From NCBI RefSeq assembly GCF_018101125.2, contig NZ_JAELVF020000004.1, positions 62,001 to 126,000 on the forward strand: a stretch of 64,000 bases of DNA, in the 5' to 3' direction. Positions within the stretch are counted from its first letter, which is position 1. Every line of letters starts with the position of its first letter. The translations under genes were made by a program, and so were the position numbers. Source of the DNA: Streptomyces tardus (lineage in GTDB: Bacteria; Actinomycetota; Actinomycetes; Streptomycetales; Streptomycetaceae). This document shows, piece after piece, positions 27,901-35,600 of the stretch. Below the pieces are notes generated by a model. The model made no database searches. It was given only the letters and a program-made list of their open reading frames with translations, and was not told the DNA's origin.

Positions 27901-29097
27901 GGCCTGGGCGTCGGCGTCCACCTGTGGCTGACCGCCAACCGCTGGGCGGAGATCCGCGTCAGCCTGCGCGACAACATCCCGGGCCGGATGGAGATGCGGC
28001 TCAACGATCCGACCGAGTCCGAGATCAGCCGGCCGACCGCCAGGGCGCTGGGCCGGGGCGTACCGGGACGCGGACTGGTCTCCGCCGGACTGATCCACCA
28101 GATCGCGCTGCCCCGCCTGGACGGAGTGGACTCCACGGACGAACTCGCTGCCGCCGAACGGCGTTTGGTCGCCCGGCTCGCGGAGAGCTGGTCGAAGGCC
28201 GCCGCTCCGGCACTGCGCGTACTGCCGGACCGGATCACCGTCCGGGAGCTGACTGCCATCGGAGCCCCCGACCCCGCGGAGCGCTGGGAGGGGCACGGTC
28301 GCGGCCTGGGCGACGGCGAGGTGGCCGTCGGTCTGCGCGAGTCCGATCTGCGTCCGGTCGGTCTCGATCTGACGGACGGCTCCTCGCACTTCGTCATCTT
28401 CGGCGACTCGGGGGCGGGCAAGACCACCTTCCTGCGGAACTGGATGCGCGGTCTCGCCGCCCAGCGCAGCGCGCGCGAACTGCGCTTCATGGTGGTCGAC
28501 TACCGGCACAGCCTCCTGGACACGGTGCCCGAGGAGTACCTCGGCGCACGCGGCGGCAACGCCGAGCTCGTCGCCGCCCAGGCGCAGGCGCTCGCCGAGA
28601 CCCTCCGCGGCCGGATGCCCCCGGCCGACGTCACCGCGGCCCAACTCGCCGCGCGCGACTGGTGGGAGGGACCGGAGCTGTACGTGGTCGCCGACGACTA
28701 CGACCTCGCCGGCGGGAGCATGGGCAGCGGCCCGCTGGCGCCGCTGGCCCAGTTCGTGCCGCAGGCCGAGGAGTTGGGCTTCCACCTCGTGCTGGCGCGG
28801 CGGGTCGGCGGCGCAGCCCGCTCGCTGCTCTCCGACCCCGTGATGAGCAAGCTCAAGGAGGTCGGGACCGACGGGCTGCTGCTCTCCGGAGACCACCGCG
28901 AGGGTGTGCTCATCGGCGAACAGCGCGCCAGGCGCACCCGGCCCGGCCGCGGCACGCTGGTGCGCCGCAGTCAGGAACCGGTGCTCATGCAGGTCGCGGT
29001 GGACGAGCAGAGCGAGCAGGGGGAGCAGCGGAAGAAGGGTGCCCGCGGCGACGGTTCCGCGGGTGCGTCCCCGCCCGCAGCCGAACTGAGCAGCTGA
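24949..29097 (+). CDS. eccC: Type VII secretion ATPase EccC (FtsK/SpoIIIE family)
   Basis: 1382 aa from GTG 24949, the usual length for fused EccC. Two N-terminal membrane helices (about 25-80: ATWLMILLPLLSSVSMAAY and WMILLGIAFVVVSVGITIG) precede three FtsK-type ATPase domains. Walker A motifs: GATGSGKSELLRT (about residue 495), GAPQSGKSTFLRT (about 850) and GDSGAGKTTFLRN (about 1150). Walker B: YLLIIVDEFGEL, LVVDNW and LYVVADDYD. Domain 1 is the only one with a clean DE Walker B and sensor, typical of the family. It energises export and binds Esx C-termini. EccB, EccE and MycP are not in this window. Confidence 0.95.
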   Translation: MSRIPFHRPVRMTPPPTPEGGTKLAGAPQRPQPQGAATWLMILLPLLSSVSMAAYMVAFGRPWMILLGIAFVVVSVGITIGVRMQMRGSRRRNQFRQRERYMEYLAGIRKQALRTKAAQRTADAWRHPHPERLWAVASRRRRIWERRPGDSDFLHLRLGTGTAPLSHTLTTSEPSDPTVEIDISCEHAAAELVRTHSTVDGQAAWLDMSGSGVVSLLGPRARTRELAQNLLVQLAVLHAPDDVRVAVVTGGHSGWDWAKWLPHTQQPDSDEERREQEIVPLLADDFTGIRDHLQTAYDQAAAARAERSSRLIVHRDSAPRRRLVVFLDEYDPKAHWARSSLLADLITEAGPDLGVHVVCLVEEEGSEPGRVDVRARTDARGALLLEGRSSQLYATVDKATVDTVAPGVLAATARSLAPLRLSGEREQVLSEHVSLSGMLGFSDIAAFDPAAGRRAPDDRKLLSVPIGVTGTGEPLNIDLKESAQGGIGPHGLVVGATGSGKSELLRTLVTGLALVHAPEHLAFVLVDFKGGATFAGVTELPHVSGLITNLADDTALVDRMRKALQGEQQRRQQMLRQAGNVDSVREYQVRHASGATDVDGKPLEPLPYLLIIVDEFGELLSQQPDFIDLFVQIGRVGRSLGMHLLLSTQRLEEGRLRGLESHLSYRMCLRTFSAAESRAVIGTSDAYTLPALPGSAYLKVDESIYERFRVAHVSASYRDQEAEAAPGAALPVAYEVYGDLPPIVADEEETPGWEWDPEGGATELQIAVDRLVNEDAPGHQVWLPPLPAHVPLDPLLGDAEPDPELGLRCPQWPYAGRLKFPVGVLDVPARQEQRPLVMDLEGRQGHLALVGAPQSGKSTFLRTALLSAMLTHTPDELQFYAIDMGGGGLHGLADAPHMAGVAGRRDEERIRRTLAEVSRLVTAREQMFHDLRIQSAVELRERRAAGELPEGVRSADIVLVVDNWAALHAADEDAVVTLTEIAARGLGVGVHLWLTANRWAEIRVSLRDNIPGRMEMRLNDPTESEISRPTARALGRGVPGRGLVSAGLIHQIALPRLDGVDSTDELAAAERRLVARLAESWSKAAAPALRVLPDRITVRELTAIGAPDPAERWEGHGRGLGDGEVAVGLRESDLRPVGLDLTDGSSHFVIFGDSGAGKTTFLRNWMRGLAAQRSARELRFMVVDYRHSLLDTVPEEYLGARGGNAELVAAQAQALAETLRGRMPPADVTAAQLAARDWWEGPELYVVADDYDLAGGSMGSGPLAPLAQFVPQAEELGFHLVLARRVGGAARSLLSDPVMSKLKEVGTDGLLLSGDHREGVLIGEQRARRTRPGRGTLVRRSQEPVLMQVAVDEQSEQGEQRKKGARGDGSAGASPPAAELSS

Positions 29098-29306
29098 GGC
29101 GTCGCAGCCGGTTCCCCGGGGGGCGACCTCGACCTGCGGGGGACCACCACCGCCCGCGCTGCCGGGTGAGCCCGCACCGGCCACCCGGGCCCGCACAGCA
29201 CCACCGCTGAGCACGGCCCGCACAGCACCACCCGCACCACAGCACCACTCACACGGCAACACCCGCAGCGCAACAGGCAGTACGCCCAGGGAGAGCGGTA
29301 CCCACC

Positions 29307-30023
29307 ATGGCAGCAGACGCGGACTCCGTACTCGACACGATCAAGCTCGACGAGATGTACGCCCTGGGCAACGCCTGGATCAGTCTCGGGGACGAGCTGC
29401 ACGAGCGTCGGGTCGCCGTGGACGGCCACGTCGAGAGCCTCGGCATGACCGGCTCGGCCGGCAACGCCGCGAGGCTCGCCTGGACCGGGGCGCTGGCCGG
29501 CAACATCGACGCCGCCGCCGAGACCGCGTGGACCGTCGGCCAGACGATCCACCGCTACGCAGACCAGCTGAAGGAGGCCGCCGACGAGTACGCGAAGAAG
29601 CTGAACGCGGCCATGTGGGCGGACATCCTGGGCGCCATCCTCAGCGCCATCTTCTTCTACCTCGGCCCGATGATCGGCAACCTGCTGTCGCTGGTCACCA
29701 GGATCATCGCCACGCTGCTCCCGGTGATCGCGAGGGTCGCCTCCGCGATGGGCCCGATCACCACCACCATCGCCGGGATGAGCGGCGGCGCGGTGATCGG
29801 CGCGGCCGCCGGCATCGGCGGCAACATCGGGCTGGGCGCGATCGGTTCGGGCATCGCCGGCACCGATTACCAGGTCGACTGGGAGTCCGTGGCCTGGAGC
29901 GCGGGCATCGGCGGATTCGTCGGCGGCATCGCGGGCGGCCTCTACTCCAGCCCGCCCGCGATGCCGCCGACGAATCCGCCGATGCCCGCGCTCCAGGCCA
30001 CGGACTCCCAGTCGACCTGGTAA
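29307..30023 (+). CDS. N-terminal part of a giant WXG/LXG-like secreted protein, cut off by an inverted repeat
   Basis: 238 codons. The first 120 or so residues form a helical WXG100-like export domain (IKLDEMYALGNAWISLGDELHERR, AARLAWTGALAGNIDAAAETAW, YADQLKEAADEYAKKLNAAMW). Gly/Ala-rich hydrophobic segments follow (ILSAIFFYLGPMIGNLLSLV, TTTIAGMSGGAVIGAAAGIGGNIGLG), the usual second part of such toxins. After GGFVGGIAGGL the ORF enters the second arm of IR1 and reads its own antisense for about 24 codons before stopping. Those last residues are not natural protein. The gene was presumably continuous with the following linker and C-terminal part. Confidence 0.7.
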   Translation: MAADADSVLDTIKLDEMYALGNAWISLGDELHERRVAVDGHVESLGMTGSAGNAARLAWTGALAGNIDAAAETAWTVGQTIHRYADQLKEAADEYAKKLNAAMWADILGAILSAIFFYLGPMIGNLLSLVTRIIATLLPVIARVASAMGPITTTIAGMSGGAVIGAAAGIGGNIGLGAIGSGIAGTDYQVDWESVAWSAGIGGFVGGIAGGLYSSPPAMPPTNPPMPALQATDSQSTW

Positions 30024-30136
30024 TCGGTGCCGGCGATGCCCGAACCGATCGCGCCCAGCCCGATGTTGCCGCCGATGCCGGCGGCCGCGCCGATCACCGC
30101 GCCGCCGCTCATCCCGGCGATGGTTGTGGTGATCGG
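29754..30136. repeat. IR1: 185-bp near-perfect inverted repeat
   Basis: Arms 29754-29938 and 29952-30136 are reverse complements with one mismatch (T at 30125), separated by 13 bp. From 30128 a 34-bp direct copy of 29792-29825 begins (they share GGTGATCGG with the arm end) before new sequence starts. The layout is forward, reverse, forward, with the second switch at a 9-nt shared word. It truncates the N-terminal ORF. It could be a template-switch rearrangement or an assembly fold-back. Confidence 0.95.
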
Positions 30137-32678
30137 CGCGGCCGCCGGCATCGGCGGCAACGTCTCCGCGCACGACTCGCGCGCCACCAGCAGCGGGCCC
30201 GCGGGCGGCGAGCGCGGGGGAGACATCGGCGCTCCGCAGAGCGGCCGTCCGGGCAACTCCCAGGCAGCGCCGCCGCCGGCCCCGATGCCCGCACCGGGCC
30301 GAGGGCCCGGCCAGGGCACCCCCACGCCGGTCGCCGCCAGGCCCGACGGGGGAGGCACACCTGCGGGCGGCGTTCCCGCGGGCGGCAACGGCCGCCCCGG
30401 CGGCGGGTTGGGGCCGGACTCCGTCTCGCGCCCCGGCAACGGCGGCGGCGTCACGCCCGGCCCCGGTTCGCGCCCGGGCCCCGACGGAGTGGCGCCCGGC
30501 CCGGTCTCGCGCCCCGGCTCCGACGGGGCTGCGCCCGGTCCGGGTTCGCGTTCGGGTTCTGACGGAGTGACACCCGGTCCGGTGTCGCGCCCTGGTTCGG
30601 ACGGTGTCCCGCCGGGTACGGGCGGGCGCCCGGGTCCGACGCCCACCGGACGCGGCCACGACTACCCGGCCACCCACGACAACCGCTCCTCCGGCGGCTC
30701 GGACTCCATGCCCGGACCCGGCCGACGGCTGGGCGGTTCGCAGGAGAACCCGTACGGCACTCCGGTCGGCCCGCCGAGCCGGGACGGCGAGTCGCGGGGC
30801 GGCGGGGGTTCGGATCCGATGGGGGGTCCGGGTCGTCGGTTGGGTGGTTCGCAGGAGAATCCGTACGGTACGCCGACGCCGGGGGCGCCGGATCGTGGTG
30901 GTGATTCGAGGAGTGGTGGTTCGGGGGGTTCGGATCCGATGGCGGGTCCGGGGCGCCGGTTGGGCGGACCGCAGGACAACCCGCACGGCACACCGGTCCC
31001 CGCGCCGCCGACCCGTGACGGCGGTGCGAAGCAGGGCGGCTCCCTCGGTTCGGACCCCTTCCAGAACGAGGGCAGGCGGCTCGGCGGAGATCAGAAGGAC
31101 CCGTACGGCACCACCGGTCCGCGCCCGGAGCGCGGCCCGAACCGTACGGGCGACGGCCAGGGTGCGCCCCCTGCCCGCCCCTCCGGCCCCGGTCACGACC
31201 GGCCCGCGACGATGGGCGACCTGAAGGACGGCAACTCCACCGGAGGACCGGGCGGCGGCGGTTCGGACCGTCCCGGCGGCGGACTCCGCTCCAACCAGGG
31301 CGACGGCACCACCACTTACGTGGAGACGCCGACGTCGGACGGTGGCCGCGGTCCCGGCGGACGCCCCGACGGTCATGCGGGCACGGACACCAACAGGCCG
31401 TCCGCGCCCGGTGGTTCACCGCACGGCCAGGGCGGATCGGAGCACCGCGCACCCGACCCCGGCAGCAGCACCGCCGCACCGCCCGGCACCGGGCCGTCGA
31501 AGAACCCGCCGCCCGCCCCGGGCAGGCCGCCGCAGACCAAGGCCCCGGCCGCGCCCCCGGCTTCGGGTCCGGACGAGTCGCGCGGCGGCGGAGGCACGAC
31601 GCAGCCCACCAGGGACACCACCAGCGGCCCGGACCGGGCCCACGACAGCACGCAGGGACGCGGCGGCGACCGACAGACGTCCAGTGGAGAGAACCTGCCG
31701 AACACGGGCGGCACCAGGCCCGAGGGGTCGGCCACACCCGTGGTCGGACCCGGCATGTCCGACGGGCCGGGGCGCACCACCGGCCCCGACTCGGGCCAGG
31801 CACCGCAGTCCGGCCAGTCCGGCCAGTCCGGCCAGTCCGGGCCGGCGGGTTCCGGCCGGGGCGGCGCGTCGACTCCGGTGACGGACCGGACGGACGGCGC
31901 GTCCGGCCGGCAGCAGGACGGCTCGGCACACGCTGCAGTACATGGCGGTGTTCCGCCCGTAACGCCGCTGCAGCCGGCTGCAGCGGCGTTACGGGCGGAA
32001 CACCGCCATGTACTGCAGCGTGTGCCGAGCCGTCCTGCTGCCGGCCGGACGCGCCGTCCGTCCGGTCCGTCACCGGAGTCGACGCGCCGCCCCGGCCGGA
32101 ACCCGCCGGCCCGGACTGGCCGGACTGCGGTGCCTGGCCCGAGTCGGGGCCGGTGGTGCGCCCCGGCCCGTCGGACATGCCGGGTCCGACCACGGGTGTG
32201 GCCGACCCCTCGGGCCTGGTGCCGCCCGTGTTCGGCAGGTTCTCTCCACTGGACGTCTGTCGGTCGCCGCCGCGTCCCTGCGTGCTGTCGTGGGCCCGGT
32301 CGGGGGCGCGACCGGCGTGGTGGGCTGCGTGGTCGGCTGCGCCGCGGGCGGGTTGGCGGGCGGCGCGGCGGAGCCGGGGCCCGCCGGGCCGGGCGTGGCC
32401 GGCGGGCCCCGGCTCCGCCGCGCCGCCCGCCAACCCGCCCGCGGCGCAGCCGACCACGCAGCCCACCACGCCCACCGCCCCTACGGGCACCGGCACCGGT
32501 TCGGGCACGGGCAGCGGCACGGGCCAGGGCAGCGGCACGGGCACCAGCACCGCCGGTTCGGGCGGTCGCGGTCGTGAGATGGAGATCGAAGGCCCCTCGT
32601 CGCGTCCGACGCCGGTCGCCGCCGACCTCGACGGGCTGTCCCAGGGCTTCCTCCTCGACGCGGTCAACAACGAACTGA
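30027..32678 (+). CDS. Pro/Gly-rich repeat linker of the giant ESX-associated protein (displaced reading frame)
   Basis: This open frame is authentic-looking coding from about 30137 to 31975. It encodes a long disordered linker of Gly, Pro, Ser, Arg and Thr with repeated blocks such as GPGRRLGG.QENPYGTP. The first 37 codons are antisense of IR1, and codons after 31975 are antisense of IR2. Only the middle is therefore likely to be expressed protein. It has no catalytic motif and no start of its own that looks natural. It probably connected the N-terminal export domain to the giant C-terminal part. The frame differs from that of the 32153-44281 ORF. Confidence 0.45.
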   Translation: MPAMPEPIAPSPMLPPMPAAAPITAPPLIPAMVVVIGAAAGIGGNVSAHDSRATSSGPAGGERGGDIGAPQSGRPGNSQAAPPPAPMPAPGRGPGQGTPTPVAARPDGGGTPAGGVPAGGNGRPGGGLGPDSVSRPGNGGGVTPGPGSRPGPDGVAPGPVSRPGSDGAAPGPGSRSGSDGVTPGPVSRPGSDGVPPGTGGRPGPTPTGRGHDYPATHDNRSSGGSDSMPGPGRRLGGSQENPYGTPVGPPSRDGESRGGGGSDPMGGPGRRLGGSQENPYGTPTPGAPDRGGDSRSGGSGGSDPMAGPGRRLGGPQDNPHGTPVPAPPTRDGGAKQGGSLGSDPFQNEGRRLGGDQKDPYGTTGPRPERGPNRTGDGQGAPPARPSGPGHDRPATMGDLKDGNSTGGPGGGGSDRPGGGLRSNQGDGTTTYVETPTSDGGRGPGGRPDGHAGTDTNRPSAPGGSPHGQGGSEHRAPDPGSSTAAPPGTGPSKNPPPAPGRPPQTKAPAAPPASGPDESRGGGGTTQPTRDTTSGPDRAHDSTQGRGGDRQTSSGENLPNTGGTRPEGSATPVVGPGMSDGPGRTTGPDSGQAPQSGQSGQSGQSGPAGSGRGGASTPVTDRTDGASGRQQDGSAHAAVHGGVPPVTPLQPAAAALRAEHRHVLQRVPSRPAAGRTRRPSGPSPESTRRPGRNPPARTGRTAVPGPSRGRWCAPARRTCRVRPRVWPTPRAWCRPCSAGSLHWTSVGRRRVPACCRGPGRGRDRRGGLRGRLRRGRVGGRRGGAGARRAGRGRRAPAPPRRPPTRPRRSRPRSPPRPPPLRAPAPVRARAAARARAAARAPAPPVRAVAVVRWRSKAPRRVRRRSPPTSTGCPRASSSTRSTTN
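30700..31120 (+). repeat. Tandem repeats of about 35-40 codons (PGRRLGG...NPYGTP)
   Basis: Four copies encode variants of PGPGRRLGGSQENPYGTPVG, each followed by a variable Arg/Asp/Gly/Ser spacer. Two neighbouring copies (about 30810-30960) are almost identical in DNA and use unusual G/T-rich codons (ggttcggatccgatgg), suggesting recent duplication or conversion. Confidence 0.8.
31632..32301. repeat. IR2: very long inverted repeat with no spacer
   Basis: The arms (31632-31975 and 31976-32301) meet at CTGCAGCCGGCTGCAG with no loop. They are reverse complements throughout, except that the left arm has three CAGTCCGGC-type 9-bp units (about 31807-31840) where the right arm has one, an 18-bp difference. 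A zero-spacer palindrome of about 650 bp is usually very unstable in bacteria. The right arm turns the giant gene into its own antisense strand. Confidence 0.95.
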
Positions 32679-35600
32679 ACCGTCTGCACCAGCCGCCGAT
32701 CGGTCTCGAGGAGGCACTCGAGCGCTACGACCAGCTGCCCGGCTGGGTGCGGCGCACGACGCCGTTGCGCGCGCAGGGCGAGGCGATGGCCCAGACCATT
32801 ACCGGCGGGAAGCGGGCCACTCTCCCGGGCGGCAGCCCCACCTACACCACCGAGATGGAGGTGGAGACCGAGGCCGGGCCCTCAACTCCCCAGGGCCGCC
32901 CCGGGATCACTGCGCCGCCGCGCTCCGATGACGGTATGGACGTGGACACCCCGCCTCGGGCCGCGTCTCCGGTCGACGGGCCCGAGGCGGGTCGGGGGAC
33001 TTCGGCGCCGCCGCGTGCGGTGGACGGTATGGACGTCGACACCCCGGAGCGTTCCACGACTCCGGTGGCTCGGCCGGAGCCGGGTGCGGGGACCTCGGCG
33101 CCGCCCCGTTCCCAGGACGGTATGGAGGTGGACACTCCGTCTCGGGCTGCGACTCCGGTCGGTGGGCCCGAGGCAGGGCAGGGGACTTCGGCGCCGCCGC
33201 GCTCCGTGGACGGTATGGAGGTGGACTCGCCCGAGAGGGCCACGACTCCGATCGACCGTCAGGACACGGAGATGCAGCTCGACGCGCCCGTACAGCCCCC
33301 GGTGACAGGGGAGTCGGCAGCCGCCGCGGGCGGTGGCCGCACGGTCTGGCGCGGACTGGAGCAGAGCTCCATGGACGTGGACCAGAGCGTCTTCAACGAC
33401 GTTCCGCGCCTCGCTCCCCAGATCCAGGAGCGGCTCTTCGACGTCGGCCGCGAGGCCATCGCCGAGACCCAGCAGCGGATCAGCAACGGTCCGGCGAACC
33501 AGGTCGAAACGCTCTCGCGCGGCGGGCTCGGCATGCTTGTCGCGCTCAACCGCGCACGCGGCACGGCGCCGCTCCAGCCTCCGCGCACCCACCAGGAGAG
33601 GCTGGGGCAGATGGCGGCGACGGCCGACATCCGCTGCGTGGGCAACTGCGACGAGCACGCGTCGATGGTCTTCGCCCTGCTGAACCGGCGGACCGACCTG
33701 CCCGAAGGGGTGTCCTTCTGGAACGTGCGCCTCGCTCGGCAGGAGAACGAGACCGGACCGGTCGCCCAGGCACCGCACACCGACCACGTCTTCCTCGCGA
33801 TCGGCTACCCCGAGTACCCGCGCGACATCGTCGTGCTCGACCCCTGGCAGCGCAATCCCCGCCCGGCGACGGCGGTGGAGTTCAACTTCCCGTTCCTGCT
33901 GAACGAGCGTGCTCAGCCGTTCGATCCCAGGACCGACGAGCACGCCGTGATCACGCCGCGTTCGGTGCACATGCCGCACGACGGCGTCGACTACCTCGAG
34001 TTCGGCCACCGGACGGTCGATGCCGAGCAGCTCAGGGGCCAGGGGGAGTTGCGAAGTGAACCGCTGAACCCGGACTCGGTGCGCAACGAGCCGGGGATGT
34101 ACGACCTGCGGTTCGAACCCCGGTTCGGCGGCGGTTCCGCGGACCACGGGGTGAACCCGTTGGAGGCCCAGTGGCCGGTGGGTCGTGGAGTGACGCTGAT
34201 GGAACCGAGATTCGGGGGCGTCGCGCTGCCGGGCCTGGAGGCGGGTCCCGCGCCTGCGGTGCAATCCACGGACGAACCGGTCGGTGAGTGGACTCGGGTG
34301 GTGTTGCCGGTTCCGGATTCGGTGGAGTCCTCGTCCTCGCGGCTGCCGGGTTACGAGGTGAACGACGGTGGTTGGGTGCGGCTGCCGGACGGTGCGGAGC
34401 TGTCGCCGGAGGGTTGGCGCAGTTTCGGTGACGATTTCATCCACGAGCCGACGGGCGCGTATCTGCGGGGCGACAACGGCTGGATCGGCCATGTCGCCAA
34501 CCTGGACGCGGTCGAGGACGCCTGGTCCCTGCTCGACCCGCACACCAGCGGTTTCACCGCTCTGCCCGACGGCCAGGGCCTGCGGATGGTGCCGACCGCG
34601 GAAGACCGTGAATCGGTCCAGGTCCCCTTCACCCGCCTCACCCCGGAGGGCACCGCGATACCGGTGACCGGTCGCGGCACCGTGCCCGCGGCAGCCCCGA
34701 CGGCCGGCACCCCGGCGGCCGGCGCCCCGACGGAGCGGCCGGGCGTCGGTACCGCGACGGGCGGCGCGGGTCGTACGGGCGAGATGGAGATCGAGGGCCC
34801 CTCGCGTCTCCCCACTCCGGTGGCGGCCGAACTCGATCCGCTGTCGCGCGGGTTCCTGCTGGATGCGGTCAACGGTGAGTTGGATCGTCTGGGTGCGCAG
34901 CCGGTGGGTGTGGAGCGGGCGTTGGAGGAGTACGACGCTCTGCCGGGTTGGATTCGGCGGACGAGGCCGTTGAACGCGCGTGGTGAGGCGCTCGCGCAGT
35001 CAATCGTGACCGGTGGGCCGTTGGGGCTGCGCGGCGGGATGCCTCGTGAGTACGACTACTACGGCGGCAGTTACTCCGGAAGCCGCTACTCCGGTGTCGG
35101 TGGTTACGCGGGAGGTTCGCACTCCGGGGGCTCGCGTTCCGGCGGTTCGCGTTCCGGCGGTCATCGCACGAGCAGTTCGCGTTCCGGGAGCGGCTACGCG
35201 TCCGGTTCGCGCTCCGGCGGCTCCCGCTCGGGCGGCGGTTACGCCAGCGGTTCGCGTTCCGGTGGTTCGCGCTCCGGCGGCGGTTACGCGAGCGGCAGTT
35301 ACGCCAGTGGTGGGTACGCGTCGGGTTCGCGTTCCGGTGGTTCGCGTTCGAGCGGTGGTTACTCCACCTATTCCGGTGGCGGCTACTCGGGCTACGCGTC
35401 GGGTTCGCGTTCCGGTGGTGGTTCGGGCAGTCGCACCTATGTGTACACGTATCCCGAGGAGATGGAGGTGGAGCCGACTTCGCGCAGGTCTCGTCGTGAG
35501 GAGCGCATGGAGGTCGATACGCCGCGTTCGTCGCGGGCTCCGTCGTCTTCGCCGTATGTGGGTGGGCGTGATGCGATGGAGGTGGACACGTCTCCGCGTC

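Noticed and set aside
24844..29262. A 1472-codon minus-strand ORF antisense to eccC
   Set aside because: It mirrors the GC-rich eccC gene and encodes biased Gly/Ala/Arg/Val/His sequence without any domain. High-GC coding DNA often leaves the opposite strand open.
30451..32670. A 739-codon minus-strand ORF through the inverted repeats
   Set aside because: It reads sense linker protein only within the inverted arms and is created by the palindromes; elsewhere it is antisense low-complexity.
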